A stretch of 64,000 nt of DNA from JAWKWA01 sp041397765 (GTDB taxonomy: Bacteria > Pseudomonadota > Alphaproteobacteria > Rhizobiales > Hyphomicrobiaceae), in NCBI GenBank assembly GCA_041397765.1, contig JAWKWA010000009.1, positions 1 to 64,000 on the forward strand, given 5' to 3'. The notes under the pieces were generated by a model. The model had not been told where the DNA came from, searched no databases, and worked only from the letters and a program-made list of their open reading frames with translations. Numbering within the stretch: the stretch's first letter is position 1; every line of letters starts with the position of its first letter. Both the position numbers and the translations under genes were made by a program. Positions 49,463 through 63,403 of this stretch are shown here, piece after piece.

Positions 49463-50572
49463 ATGCAGGACCGTTTCATGGGTATGAAGCTCGACGACAT
49501 CGACGCCGCGATCAGCCAGATCGCCGAGGGCCGGCCGGTCATCGTGGTCGACGACGAGGACCGCGAGAACGAGGGCGACCTCGTCATCGCCGCCTCCAAG
49601 GCGACGGCGGAATGGATGGCGTTCATCATCCGCCACACCTCCGGCATCGTCTGCGCGCCCTTGCCGGCGAGCGAGGCCCGACGGCTCAATCTGCAGCCGA
49701 TGGTGGCCGACAACGACGCGCCCTATGCGACCGCCTTCACCGTCTCGGTCGACTATCGCGAGGGGGTGACGACCGGCATCTCGGCGGAGGAGCGCACGGC
49801 GACCGTGCGCGCGCTCGCCAACAACAATTGCGGCCCGCGCGATTTCGTCAGGCCCGGCCATATCTTTCCGCTGATCGCCCGCGACGGCGGCGTGCTCATC
49901 CGCACCGGCCATACCGAGGCGGCGGTCGACCTCGCGCGGCTCGCCGACCTGCCGCCGATCGGCGTCATCGGCGAGCTCGTCAACGACGACGGCACCGTGA
50001 AGAAGGGCGAGCAGATCGAGGCCTTCGCGCGCGAGCACGGTCTCCTGCTCGTCTCCATCGACGATCTCATCGCCTACCGGCAGCGGCGCGAGCGGCTGAT
50101 CACGCGGGTGCTCGAGACCGACACGCTGACGGCGATCGGGCCGGCACGGGCGATCGTCTATGCGACACCGTTCGACACCGCGCACCATGTCGCCGTGCTG
50201 TTCGGCGATATCGGCGGAGGCCGCGACGTGCTCGCGCGGCTGCACCGGGAGGATACGATCGGCGACGTGTTCTGGGCCGGCCATTCGGCGATCGCCCGCT
50301 CGCTCGAGCGCATCAAGGCGGCGGGCCGCGGCGTCGTCATCTATCTGCGCGAAGGGGCGGTCGGCGTCTCGAGCGAAGGCCGGCGCGACGAGGAAGAGAG
50401 CCGGCCGGCGCTGAAGCGCGAGGAGCAGTGGCGCGAGATCGGCCTCGGCGCGCAGATCCTGAAAGATCTCGGCATCGCCTCGATCCGGGTGATCGGCACG
50501 CGGGAGCGCCAGTATATCGGTCTCGCCGGCTTCGGCGTCGAGATCACCGGCACCGAGATCATTGAGGGATAG
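49463..50572 (+). CDS. ribB: 3,4-dihydroxy-2-butanone 4-phosphate synthase with degenerate GTP cyclohydrolase II-like tail
   Basis: Supplies the four-carbon unit for riboflavin from ribulose 5-phosphate. 369 residues. The N-terminal RibB domain (about 1-205) is complete: VIVVDDEDRENEGDLVIAAS with the acidic metal-binding loop, FIIRHTSGIVCAPL, and RDGGVLIRTGHTEAAVDLAR. The C-terminal part (about 210-369) aligns in outline with RibA (DTAHHVAVLFGD; LARLHREDTIGDVF), but the three zinc cysteines of GTP cyclohydrolase II are missing and the segment is cysteine-free there. It therefore should have only RibB activity, as in the RibBX-type proteins of rhizobia. No FMN riboswitch was recognised upstream. 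ATG 49463 or 49478 could start it. Confidence 0.93.
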   Translation: MQDRFMGMKLDDIDAAISQIAEGRPVIVVDDEDRENEGDLVIAASKATAEWMAFIIRHTSGIVCAPLPASEARRLNLQPMVADNDAPYATAFTVSVDYREGVTTGISAEERTATVRALANNNCGPRDFVRPGHIFPLIARDGGVLIRTGHTEAAVDLARLADLPPIGVIGELVNDDGTVKKGEQIEAFAREHGLLLVSIDDLIAYRQRRERLITRVLETDTLTAIGPARAIVYATPFDTAHHVAVLFGDIGGGRDVLARLHREDTIGDVFWAGHSAIARSLERIKAAGRGVVIYLREGAVGVSSEGRRDEEESRPALKREEQWREIGLGAQILKDLGIASIRVIGTRERQYIGLAGFGVEITGTEIIEG

Positions 50573-50627
50573 CACTGCCGCGGTCCCGGAGACGGGGCCC
50601 GCCGATGCTGACGGGGAAGCCGTGGTG

Positions 50628-51533
50628 ATGCCGCTCGCCGAGCCTGCACGCGCCAAGGTCAATCTGACGCTCGAGGTGCTCGGCCGGCGCAAGGATGGCT
50701 ATCACGAGCTCAGAAGCCTCGTGGTGTTCGCCGACGCGGGCGACGAGCTGACGCTCGAGCCGGGACCCGCGCTCGTGGTCGAGACGAGCGGGCCGCATGG
50801 CCAGGCGATCGACGGCGAGAACCTGATCGAGCGGGTCGGGCGGTCCGTCCTCGCGGCGGCGCCCGGGAGCGTCACCGGCCACTTCCGTCTGACGAAGAAC
50901 CTGCCCGTCGCATCCGGCATCGGCGGGGGCTCGGCCGACGCGGCGGCGGCCTTGCGGCTGCTCGCACGGGCCAACCCGCCGGCTCGCTCGCCGCGGTCCG
51001 GCGATGGCGAGGGCTCACCGTTGCCTGCCATGGTCGACTGGTGGGGGATCGCGCGCCAGATCGGTTCGGACGTGCCGTCCTGCTTCCTTTCGCGGGCGGT
51101 CTACATGGCGGGGGTCGGCGCCAATCTGAGAGAGGTCAGGCAGCTTCCCCGGCTGCCGGCGGTGCTCGTCAATCCGGGCCTGAAGCTCGCGACGCCGGAT
51201 GTCTTCCGCGCGCTCGCCGCCCGTCCTGTCGGGTCGGGGGACATCCGGCCGGCGACGCGCCGGCAGGCCCGCTTTGCGAGCATCGAGGCGGTGCTCGACC
51301 ATGCCCGGGGCTCGCGCAACGACCTGGAGGCGCCCGCCATCGCGCTTCAGCCGGTCATCGCCGACGTGCTCGTCGCGATCGCCGGGACGCCCGGATGTCT
51401 GCTGGCGCGCATGTCGGGGAGCGGCGCGACGTGCTTCGGCCTCTATCGCGACGCCGCGGCGAGCGAGGCGGCGGCCGCCCGGCTGGCGGCCGTCTGCAAG
51501 GCCTGGTGGATCGTCGCGACGACGCTCGGCTGA
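50628..51533 (+). CDS. ispE: 4-diphosphocytidyl-2-C-methylerythritol kinase
   Basis: ATP-dependent kinase of the non-mevalonate isoprenoid pathway. 301 residues of the GHMP kinase family. It opens MPLAEPARAKVNLTLEVLG, with the phosphate loop LPVASGIGGGSADAAAALRL near residue 90 and a C-terminal GHMP motif LARMSGSGATCFGLY near 262. ATG 50628 preceded by GGGGAAG was chosen; an in-frame TTG at 50562, overlapping the ribB stop, gives an N-terminal extension without family similarity. Same direction as ribB and close, so cotranscription is possible. Confidence 0.94.
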   Translation: MPLAEPARAKVNLTLEVLGRRKDGYHELRSLVVFADAGDELTLEPGPALVVETSGPHGQAIDGENLIERVGRSVLAAAPGSVTGHFRLTKNLPVASGIGGGSADAAAALRLLARANPPARSPRSGDGEGSPLPAMVDWWGIARQIGSDVPSCFLSRAVYMAGVGANLREVRQLPRLPAVLVNPGLKLATPDVFRALAARPVGSGDIRPATRRQARFASIEAVLDHARGSRNDLEAPAIALQPVIADVLVAIAGTPGCLLARMSGSGATCFGLYRDAAASEAAAARLAAVCKAWWIVATTLG

Positions 51534-51596
51534 AAGCCCTTTGGAGCACCGATCGGGCCAACCGATCGGGCAACCATGGTGAGGCGGAGGCTCAGC

Positions 51597-52157
51597 TCAG
51601 CTGCGCTGTGCCGTCCAGCCCGCCCGGCGAAGCTCGGTCGAGAGCGCCAGATAGGCCTCGCTGGTGGTCCCGGCACGACGGGCGATCTCGGCGAGCTCGG
51701 CGGTCGCGCCGTCGAGACGGCCCTCCTCGATCAGCGCCTCGCCCATGTAAGCGCGGGCCTCGACATAGTCGGGATCGAGCGCGAGCGCGGCGCGATAGTA
51801 GCCGAGCCCTTCCTCGACACGGCCGAGCTTTCGGGTTGCATAGCCGACATAGGTCAGCAGCTCGGCATCGTCGCGGTGCTCGACGAGCGCCAGCAGGTCG
51901 AGTGCCGCCTGATAGTCGTGCTCCTCGCGGGCGAGAACATAGGCGCGATAGATGAGCGCCGCGTCGTCGAGGCGCTTGGGGTTCTGCTCGCGGCACTTCT
52001 TCAGCTTCTTGCCGGTCAGCCCCGCACACGGATCGGGCGGGCTGGTGAAGACGGCGAGAGCCGGGCGGGGCAGGAGTGCGAGCACGATCGCAAGACCGAG
52101 CGCGGGGGCGATCGCCCAGCCGGCGGCGCGGCGACGGATGCGTGACGTGACGGTCAT
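51597..52157 (-). CDS. Exported TPR-repeat protein
   Basis: 186 residues. A signal-like N-terminus (basic RIRRRAAGW then AIAPALGLAIVLALLPRPAL, about 6-35) with cleavage after ALA gives a periplasmic protein. A short segment with two cysteines (DPCAGLTGKKLKKCREQNPK) is followed by tetratricopeptide repeats (about 60-170: AELLTYVGYATRKLGRVEEG, then LGYYRAALALDPDYVEARAY and MGEALIEEGRLDGATAELAE). TPR proteins scaffold complexes; no partner is evident. ATG 52157 chosen because the frame upstream is not signal-like. Convergent with ispE. Confidence 0.8.
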   Translation of the reverse strand: MTVTSRIRRRAAGWAIAPALGLAIVLALLPRPALAVFTSPPDPCAGLTGKKLKKCREQNPKRLDDAALIYRAYVLAREEHDYQAALDLLALVEHRDDAELLTYVGYATRKLGRVEEGLGYYRAALALDPDYVEARAYMGEALIEEGRLDGATAELAEIARRAGTTSEAYLALSTELRRAGWTAQRS

Positions 52158-52280
52158 CGGAACGGCTCTCCGTTGGGGCTCGGAAATCGTGATCCGCTGC
52201 GATATTACGTCACGGCACTGCCTTCGCACAAGTCGATGCTCCCGGTCCATCTCAGGAGAAACTGTGCCCCTTCATGCGAA

Positions 52281-52304
52281 TGGGGCGGCCGAGGCCGCCC
52301 CATC
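52281..52304 (-). terminator. Hairpin after pnp
   Basis: ATGGGGCGGCC and GGCCGCCCCAT form a perfect 11-bp stem around GA, 39 bases past the pnp stop. There is no clear T run, so it may end transcription only weakly or protect the 3' end of the mRNA. Confidence 0.55.
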
Positions 52305-52342
52305 CATGTGATTTCGTGCGTCAGCTTGCGTGCGCACGGGCC

Positions 52343-54574
<2,232 letters not shown>

Positions 54575-55061
54575 GTGTTTTTCAGTCCCATTCCGGCGTG
54601 ATCCGTCACGCCTTCAGGGTGCGGCTCCCCCATGGAGGCGCACCCGGCCGGGGACGCCTGTCGTCCCGGCCCGATAGCACCTGCGTCACACGCCTCGGCC
54701 GGATTGCCCCGGCGCGTGCCGATCGGTGCTGCCGCCGCATCGCGTGCCCCGAGAGGATCGAGGATGCGTCGGACTTCCATTGACCGGGCGAGCCTCGTTC
54801 GGCTCCCCGCGGCCGATCCTGCGGGGCGTGGAGGGACCAGCCGGTCCTCTCGCCCCTCTCGTTCCCGATACCGCCGGTCGCCGGCGGACAGGTCGGGAGA
54901 GATCCTGCAACTGCCCTTCCTGAACGGCCGCCCGGCGGGTGCTCGTCACACCTGCCATGCGGGCAGCCGACGACGTTCAGCCCATGCCGGTGCTGAAACG
55001 CCGAAAGCGGCCAGATCCACCTGGGCTCTGGCCGCCGGAAAAATAGTCTGGACGATGCGTC
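54575..55061. other. rpsO-pnp intergenic stretch
   Basis: 487 bases without a convincing gene. It includes the rpsO terminator-like hairpin (55007-55034). In E. coli the pnp leader is the site of RNase III processing and PNPase autocontrol; the GC-rich inverted sequences here could serve the same role, but no specific structure was established. Confidence 0.45.
55007..55034 (-). terminator. Terminator-like hairpin after rpsO
   Basis: Minus strand GCGGCCAGA and TCTGGCCGC (55034-55026 and 55015-55007) make a 9-bp stem with a 10-base loop, followed by TTTCGGCGTTT. The T tract is broken, so it may be only partial, as expected in rpsO-pnp operons. Confidence 0.6.
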
Positions 55062-55331
55062 TCAGCGGCGAATGCCCAGACGCTCGATGAGCTTCTGATA
55101 GCGGGCCTCGTCCTTCGACTTGACGTAGTCCAGCAGCCGGCGACGCTGGCTGACCATCTTGAGCAGGCCCCGCCGGGAATGGTTGTCCTTGACGTGGGTC
55201 TTGAAGTGCTCGGTCAGGTTGGTGATGCGCTCGGTCAGGATGGCGACCTGCACCTCCGGAGAGCCGGTGTCGCCCTCCTTGGTCGCATAGTCGGTGACGA
55301 GCGTCTTCTTGCGGTCAGGCGAAATCGACAT
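55062..55331 (-). CDS. rpsO: Ribosomal protein S15
   Basis: 89 residues, small-subunit protein binding 16S at helix 22. Sequence is canonical: [20 protein letters not shown], then [20 protein letters not shown] and [20 protein letters not shown], ending in [20 protein letters not shown]. Two ATGs lie in tandem (55334 and 55331); AAGGAG is only 2 bases from the first but 5 from the second, so the second is taken. Between truB and pnp, the conserved order. Confidence 0.97.
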   Translation of the reverse strand: MSISPDRKKTLVTDYATKEGDTGSPEVQVAILTERITNLTEHFKTHVKDNHSRRGLLKMVSQRRRLLDYVKSKDEARYQKLIERLGIRR

Positions 55332-55381
55332 CATCGCTCCTTCGTGAACGGCTCATGCGCCGGATGCCGGGGGCCACCGGA

Positions 55382-56323
55382 TCAGGCGGAAAAGTTGAAA
55401 ACCCGCGTCGGCTGGAACTCGCCCTGCCGGATCTCTCCGAGCGCGATCGGCGAGCCACGAGACGTGGCAAAGGCTGGCCCTGTATGGATTGGGGCGCCGG
55501 CGCCTCTGAGAAGCACGGGCTGTCCCCGCTTGATCCGCAAGGCGTCCTGATCGGACATGGCGAGCGCCAGGATGTCGTCCAGCGCCGCCTCCAAGGGCAG
55601 CAAAGCCACCCTCGGCCCTTCACGGTCGTCGGGACCATGGCAGAGTTGCCTCAGTTTATCCAGCGAAATCGCGGCATCCTCGCCGAAGGGTCCGACGCGC
55701 GTGCGGCGCAGCTCGACGATGTGACCGAGGCAGCCGAGCATGCGCCCGAGGTCGCGGGCGATGGCGCGGACATAGGTGCCCTTGCCGCATTCGGCCTCGA
55801 AGGTGGCCTCGACCGGTCCTTCTCCGCCGGGATCGGTGAAGGCGGTCAGCGCCAGGCGATCGATCCGCACGAGGCGCGGCTTCAACTCGACCGTCTCGCC
55901 GTCGCGGGCGAGGTCATAGGCGCGGGCGCCCTCGACCTTGACCGCCGAATATTGCGGCGGCACCTGCGCGATCTCGCCGAGGAAACGCGGCAGGGCGGCC
56001 TCCACTTGCGGCCTGGCGGGGCGCAGGCCGGACCGGCGGACGACCTGGCCCTCGCAATCGTCGGTGTCGGTCTCGGCGCCGAACTGGACACGAAAGCGAT
56101 AGCTCTTGGTGCCGTCGACGATGAAGGGGACGGTCTTGGTCGCCTCGCCGAAGGCGAGCGGGAGGATGCCGGTGGCGAGCGGATCGAGCGTGCCGGCGTG
56201 GCCGGCCTTTCGGGCATCGAACAGGCGCTTGGCGATGCCGACCGCCTCGGTCGATGTCATGCCCTCGGATTTGTCGAGGATGAGCCAGCCATGAACGGGC
56301 TGGCCGCGCTTGCGTCTTGCCAT
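55382..56323 (-). CDS. truB: tRNA pseudouridine-55 synthase
   Basis: Forms pseudouridine 55 in the T-loop of tRNAs. 313 residues. Motifs: GWLILDKSEGMTSTEAV near the start, AGHAGTLDPLATGILPLAFG with the catalytic aspartate near residue 40, SYRFRVQFGAETDTDD, VPPQYSAVKVEGARAYDLAR, and GTYVRAIARDLGRMLG near 185. Start at 56323 (MARRKRGQPVHGW) preferred over 56374, because the extra 17 residues lack similarity. It lies 51 bases before rpsO and 137 after rbfA in the same operon. Confidence 0.96.
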   Translation of the reverse strand: MARRKRGQPVHGWLILDKSEGMTSTEAVGIAKRLFDARKAGHAGTLDPLATGILPLAFGEATKTVPFIVDGTKSYRFRVQFGAETDTDDCEGQVVRRSGLRPARPQVEAALPRFLGEIAQVPPQYSAVKVEGARAYDLARDGETVELKPRLVRIDRLALTAFTDPGGEGPVEATFEAECGKGTYVRAIARDLGRMLGCLGHIVELRRTRVGPFGEDAAISLDKLRQLCHGPDDREGPRVALLPLEAALDDILALAMSDQDALRIKRGQPVLLRGAGAPIHTGPAFATSRGSPIALGEIRQGEFQPTRVFNFSA

Positions 56324-56460
56324 GGATCTCACGGTCGGCTGGCCGCCTTGGACATGAGGCGGCGGGAACTTCATGGAGAGGCGCCGGCCCAGGGGGAAAG
56401 ACGGGCCGCAGGCTCGGGGGCGGGGCGACGAGCGAGGTGGCGGAGCACGCCGCCGCGCGG

Positions 56461-56856
56461 TCAGTCGAGGTCGCGCTTCACCTCGGGCGAGGCGAGCAGG
56501 CGCTCGATGCGATCCGCCTCGCCGAAGCTCTCGTCGTGGAGGAAACGGATGTCGGGCGCGAATTTCAGGTCGAGACTGTGCGCAATCTCGCCGCGGATGT
56601 AGCGCCGATGGCGCTTCAGCGCCTCGAGCACGGGGCCCGTATCGACATCGCCGAGCGGCAGCACATAGATGGTCGCGAGCTTCAGATCGGGCGACATCCG
56701 CACCTCGGGCACGGTGACGACATGGGCGGTGAGCACCTCGTCGTGGATCTCGGCGCGGGTCAGCATCTGGGAAATCTTGTGGCGGACGAGCTCGGCCACT
56801 CTCAACTGGCGCTGGGAGGGGCCGGTGCCGCGGCGATCGGATTGACGTCTGGTCAT
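56461..56856 (-). CDS. rbfA: Ribosome-binding factor A
   Basis: 131 residues, a KH-like assembly factor for the 30S subunit that binds near the 16S 5' helix. Sequence runs [20 protein letters not shown], then [20 protein letters not shown] and the helical end [20 protein letters not shown] with [20 protein letters not shown]. Order infB-rbfA-truB-rpsO is conserved. A gap of 281 bases separates it from infB. Confidence 0.95.
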   Translation of the reverse strand: MTRRQSDRRGTGPSQRQLRVAELVRHKISQMLTRAEIHDEVLTAHVVTVPEVRMSPDLKLATIYVLPLGDVDTGPVLEALKRHRRYIRGEIAHSLDLKFAPDIRFLHDESFGEADRIERLLASPEVKRDLD

Positions 56857-57137
56857 GGTCTTCCTGCGCCGGGATCGGACCGGCGCTCCGTTTCGATACG
56901 TGGAATGGGCCGATGCAGAGCCGGTCGACGCCCGGGGCCGGCCGTCGTCAGCGGCGGCAAGCGGCTGTCGGCCGCGTGCTCCCCTCCGGCTTCGGCGAGC
57001 GGCCCGGCGCGCCGCTCCTCACGAGAGCCCCCGCTTCGCACGGGCCCCATCTCCAGGCCCTGTCTCATCACAGGATGCCCGGTCCCGGAGTGCCCGGGAC
57101 CGAAGGTCTCCTGGCTCGTCAGCCCTGCAGCCGGGCC

Positions 57138-59857
<2,720 letters not shown>

Positions 59858-59889
59858 GCCTGTTCCGTATCATCCCTATCGAGGGGAAT

Positions 59890-60630
59890 TCAGCCCCTCG
59901 GCCATGTCGGGGCGTTCTCGTATATGCGCAGCCGAGCCACCTCCTGGAGGAATTGCCCGCTCGCGCCACCGTTTCTGAGCGCTGCATGTATCACATTTGC
60001 GCGCCCGAGTGCCAAACTCAATTCCTCCGAGGCGAATATTCCAGCGAGGATCGTCTCGCTCTGCCCGCCTGCGCAAGTCGCCGAAGACGTCTCGGCACCG
60101 TCCTCGGGCGTCTCGCGGGGCGTTTCGCGCGCGGCCGCCGCCTCGAAATGGCGGAACGCGCGGTCGAGCTTGCCAGTTCCATCGGCGGCCGCCTCGCGGG
60201 CGTGGATCAGTGCCGCGACACCGCCGGCCGCAATTGCCTTCTCGACCTTGACGAAGCCCGCGACCACCTCGCCCGCCTTGTTGGCGATGGCGAGGCGCTC
60301 GAGCGACCGCGTCCTGATCAACCGGGCGACCAGATCGGCAAGCCCGGCATCGGGCCGAACCGGCCGCTTCAGGCTGCGCGCGAAGACGTTCCGCGCGACC
60401 GCCGTCTCGACGAGGCGCCGATGCGCGCCGACCCAGACGCCACGCCCCGGCAGCTTTCCCTTGAGATCGGGGATGATGGCACCGTCAGGTGCCGCCACGA
60501 AGCGCAGCAGGCAGGTGACCGCCCGCTCCTGGCGCGTCACCGCGCAGAGCCGCAGGCTCTGCCCCGACGTGCCGGCGGCCCGGCGATCCTGGTGCTCCGG
60601 GCGCTCGGAGCGATCCTCTTGCGACTGCAT
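59890..60630 (-). CDS. YlxR-family RNA-binding protein with L7Ae-like C-terminal domain
   Basis: 246 residues. Residues about 20-105 are the YlxR (DUF448) domain: [20 protein letters not shown], then [17 protein letters not shown]. Residues about 120-205 resemble the L7Ae/YbxF fold ([38 protein letters not shown]), joined in one chain as is usual in alphaproteobacteria, where Gram-positives have separate ylxR and ylxQ. Role in nusA-infB operon not well defined; RNA binding is expected. Long C-terminal tail ends [20 protein letters not shown]. Confidence 0.9.
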   Translation of the reverse strand: MQSQEDRSERPEHQDRRAAGTSGQSLRLCAVTRQERAVTCLLRFVAAPDGAIIPDLKGKLPGRGVWVGAHRRLVETAVARNVFARSLKRPVRPDAGLADLVARLIRTRSLERLAIANKAGEVVAGFVKVEKAIAAGGVAALIHAREAAADGTGKLDRAFRHFEAAAARETPRETPEDGAETSSATCAGGQSETILAGIFASEELSLALGRANVIHAALRNGGASGQFLQEVARLRIYENAPTWPRG

Positions 60631-60734
60631 CGCCCGCTCTGCCTCGATCTTCAGCGCGTCCCTGGCCCGACCTCATCCGAACCAATCCTCTCCGAGGTCC
60701 GCCGTGAGCCGGCCGCGGACACCGGAAGGGGATG

Positions 60735-62414
60735 TCAGGCCGGATCGCCCGGCAGCACGTTGGCGCTCGCGGGGGCCGCGAACAGGGCCTCCGCCTCGCT
60801 CACCTCGGCGACCGGCTCCTCCTCGGGCTCGACGGGCGCGCGCATCTTCATCACGTCGTCGATCGACACCCAGCCGGCCACGACGCGGGCCGACATGATG
60901 AGGTCCTCGGCCTCCTGGCGCGAGACCTCGAGCTGCTCCAGGGCGCCGGCGTGGCGCTTGGTCTCGCCGTCCTTGCGCTCATACCAGCCGGTCAGGTCGT
61001 CGGTCGCGCAATCGGCGAGATCCTCGACCGTCTTGATGCCATGCTCGCCGAAAGCGACCATCATGGCGGTGGTGACGCCGGGCACCGAGGCCAGCTCGTC
61101 CTCGACGCCCAGCTCGCGACGGCGCTCGTCGAGCTCGGCCTCCTTGCGCTCCAGATATTCGACGGCGCGGGACTGGATCTCGCCAGCCGTCTCCTCGGTG
61201 AAGCCCTCGATCGTTGCGATCTCGCCGAGCTCCACATAGGCGATCTCCTCGACCGAGGCGAAGCCTTCGGTGGCGAGGAGCTGGCCGATCACCTCGTCGA
61301 CATCGAGCGCGTCCATGAAGAGCTGGGTGCGCTCGGCGAACTCCTTCTGACGGCGCTCCTGCTCGGCCGCCTCGGTCAGGATGTCGATGTCCCAGCCGGT
61401 GAGCTGGGAGGCGAGGCGCACGTTCTGGCCGCGCCGGCCGATGGCGAGCGAGAGCTGCTCGTCGGGCACCACGACCTCGATGCGGTTGGCGTCCTCGTCG
61501 AGCACCACCTTGGAGACCTCGGCGGGGGCGAGCGCGTTGACGATGAAGGTCGGCGCGTCGTTCGACCACTGGATGATGTCGATCTTCTCGCCCTGCAGCT
61601 CGCCGACCACGGCCTGGACGCGGGCGCCGCGCATGCCGACGCAGGCGCCGACCGGATCGATGGCGCTGTCCTTGGAGATGACGGCGATCTTGGCGCGGCT
61701 GCCGGGATCGCGGGCGACCGACTTGATCTCGACGATGCCGGAATAGATCTCCGGCACTTCCTGGGCGAAGAGCTTCGCCATGAACTCGGGGCGCGTGCGC
61801 GAAAGGAAGATCTGCGGACCGCGCTGCTCGCGGCGGACGTCGTAGATCAGCGCGCGGATGCGGTCGCCGTATTTGAAGATCTCGCGCGGCAGCTTCTCGT
61901 CGCGGCGCACGATGCCCTCGGCGCGGCCGAGGTCGACGATGATGTGGCCATGCTCCTCGCGCTTGACGACGCCGTTGATGATCTGGCCGACGCGGTCCTT
62001 GAACTCCTCGTGCTGGCGCTCGCGCTCGGCCTCGCGGACCTTCTGGACGATCACCTGCTTGGCGTTCTGGGCGGCGACGCGGCCGAAATCGAGCGGCGGC
62101 AGCGATTCTGCGATGAAATCGCCGATCTTGGCCTCGGGATTGCGGCGGGTCGCCTCGGCGAGGTCGATGTCGGTCGATTCGTTGACGACCTCCTCGACGA
62201 CGTGAAGGAGGCGCGTCAGGCGGGTCTCGCCGGTGCGCGGGTCGATCTGGGCACGGATGTCGTTCTCCGCGCCATAGCGCGACTTAGCCGCCTTCTGGAT
62301 CGCGTCTTCCATGGCGGCGATGACCACCTGCCGGTCGATCGACTTCTCCCGTGCGACGGCGTCCGCGATCTGCAGCAGCTCCAGCCGGTTTGCGCTTACG
62401 CCTGTCTGGGCCAT
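60735..62414 (-). CDS. nusA: Transcription termination/antitermination factor NusA
   Basis: Binds RNA polymerase and nascent RNA to control pausing, termination and rRNA antitermination (with the boxA site of the rRNA leader). 559 residues. N-terminal domain from [21 protein letters not shown]1 domain (about 130-200), KH1 and KH2 (about 225-345: [20 protein letters not shown] and [20 protein letters not shown]), and C-terminal helix-hairpin-helix repeats (about 365-520) with an acidic end. ATG 62414 with GGAGGACCGAC upstream is the proper start. The rimP frame overlaps its first 131 bases. Confidence 0.96.
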   Translation of the reverse strand: MAQTGVSANRLELLQIADAVAREKSIDRQVVIAAMEDAIQKAAKSRYGAENDIRAQIDPRTGETRLTRLLHVVEEVVNESTDIDLAEATRRNPEAKIGDFIAESLPPLDFGRVAAQNAKQVIVQKVREAERERQHEEFKDRVGQIINGVVKREEHGHIIVDLGRAEGIVRRDEKLPREIFKYGDRIRALIYDVRREQRGPQIFLSRTRPEFMAKLFAQEVPEIYSGIVEIKSVARDPGSRAKIAVISKDSAIDPVGACVGMRGARVQAVVGELQGEKIDIIQWSNDAPTFIVNALAPAEVSKVVLDEDANRIEVVVPDEQLSLAIGRRGQNVRLASQLTGWDIDILTEAAEQERRQKEFAERTQLFMDALDVDEVIGQLLATEGFASVEEIAYVELGEIATIEGFTEETAGEIQSRAVEYLERKEAELDERRRELGVEDELASVPGVTTAMMVAFGEHGIKTVEDLADCATDDLTGWYERKDGETKRHAGALEQLEVSRQEAEDLIMSARVVAGWVSIDDVMKMRAPVEPEEEPVAEVSEAEALFAAPASANVLPGDPA

Positions 62415-63102
62415 GTCGGTCCTCCACATCTTCCGTTTCGGGCGACGTGTCGTCCGCGCCCGCGATATTTCCGATGAGTGCGGCGATCTCGGGATCACTG
62501 TCCTGACGCGCCGCCTCCAGCTTCAGCAATTCATCCGTGAGCACGAGCCGTGCCGACTGCACGAGGCCGGTCGGCAGGCCGATCACCTCGGTCGCGGGAC
62601 CGGACGCGCCGGCCTCGGCGGGGGCTGCTGCGGCGGCGGCCTTCTGGCCGGCCCGCGCCCGCTCGATGACGAGGCGGATCTCGCCATCCTCGAAGCCCTC
62701 GAGGATGCCGCGAAAACGCCTGCGGCCGCTCACCATCTCCTTCAGCTCCACCCGCGCCTCGTGGCCGACCCAGCGCTCGACATCCTCCGGTCGCACCAGC
62801 GGCCTGTCGATGCCCGGCGAGGAGACCTCCAGATGGAAGCGCTCGCGGATCGGGTCGTGCACGTCGATCAGCGGCGAGATGGCGCGGGAGATGTCCGCAA
62901 GCTCGCCGACCGTGATGCCGCCGTCCGGCCGCTCGGCCATGATCTGCAGCGTCTGGCCGTTCTGGCCGCTCAATCGGACGCGAACGAGGCGGAAACCAAG
63001 CTCGACGATGGCCGGCTCGAGGAGATCGGCGATCTCGCCTTCGAGGCCGCTCTCGCGATGGAAGCGACGGGTCCGGTCGAGGCTCGGAGTGTCTTCTGTC
63101 AT
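62284..63102 (-). CDS. rimP: Ribosome maturation factor RimP
   Basis: Aids 30S maturation. As read, 272 residues. N-terminal domain: ESGLEGEIADLLEPAIVELG, FRLVRVRLSGQNGQTLQIMA, ISRAISPLIDVHDPIRERFH, then LEVSSPGIDRPLVRPEDVER, all canonical, and a C-terminal SH3-like domain (about 105-185). An acidic linker ends DDTSPETEDVEDR, after which the frame runs 131 bases into nusA as Arg-rich sequence. Usual RimP is about 150-220 residues, so the real stop may lie near the nusA start in a shifted frame, for example the TAA that falls about 20 bases inside nusA. Head of the rimP-nusA-infB operon. Confidence 0.92.
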   Translation of the reverse strand: MTEDTPSLDRTRRFHRESGLEGEIADLLEPAIVELGFRLVRVRLSGQNGQTLQIMAERPDGGITVGELADISRAISPLIDVHDPIRERFHLEVSSPGIDRPLVRPEDVERWVGHEARVELKEMVSGRRRFRGILEGFEDGEIRLVIERARAGQKAAAAAAPAEAGASGPATEVIGLPTGLVQSARLVLTDELLKLEAARQDSDPEIAALIGNIAGADDTSPETEDVEDRHGPDRRKRKPAGAAADRGRRRTGEVDRPAGGHRRHGRRDPEGG

Positions 63103-63202
63103 GCCGCGGGCGATCCGCTCGAAAGTTGCGCGCCGTGCGCCGGGGCCGTTCAGCCGGCCATGCCCGATCATTGCCTCGGGCGGCGGCCGGAAAGGCCGTG
63201 CC

Positions 63203-63233
63203 CAAAACAAAAAGAGCGGACCCGAAGGCCCAC
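63203..63233 (-). terminator. Intrinsic terminator between trmB and rimP
   Basis: Minus strand AGTGGGCC, loop TTCG, GGTCCGCT, then CTTTTTGTTTT: 8-bp stem with two wobble pairs and a UUCG tetraloop. It ends transcription coming from trmB and would also cap a short RNA from the promoter at 63265-63293. Confidence 0.85.
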
Positions 63234-63264
63234 TCCCGAAGTTGAGATGATCATGAGCAAAGGG

Positions 63265-63293
63265 ACTATACGCGGCGCGGCAGCCACATTCAA
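63265..63293 (-). promoter_or_regulatory. Strong sigma-70 type promoter ahead of a terminator
   Basis: Minus strand TTGAAT (63293-63288), 17-base spacer, TATAGT (63270-63265). Transcription would start near 63258, about 25 bases before the terminator hairpin and 155 bases before the rimP start codon. Confidence 0.6.
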
Positions 63294-63403
63294 GAGGGAA
63301 AACACGAGGCCGCTCGCAGGAGCCAAAGTTCCGCCCGAATTGGCGAAGGCTGCCGGCGCGGTCGGGCGAGAGGGCCGTTCCGCTTGCTCGCCGACAGTGG
63401 CGC

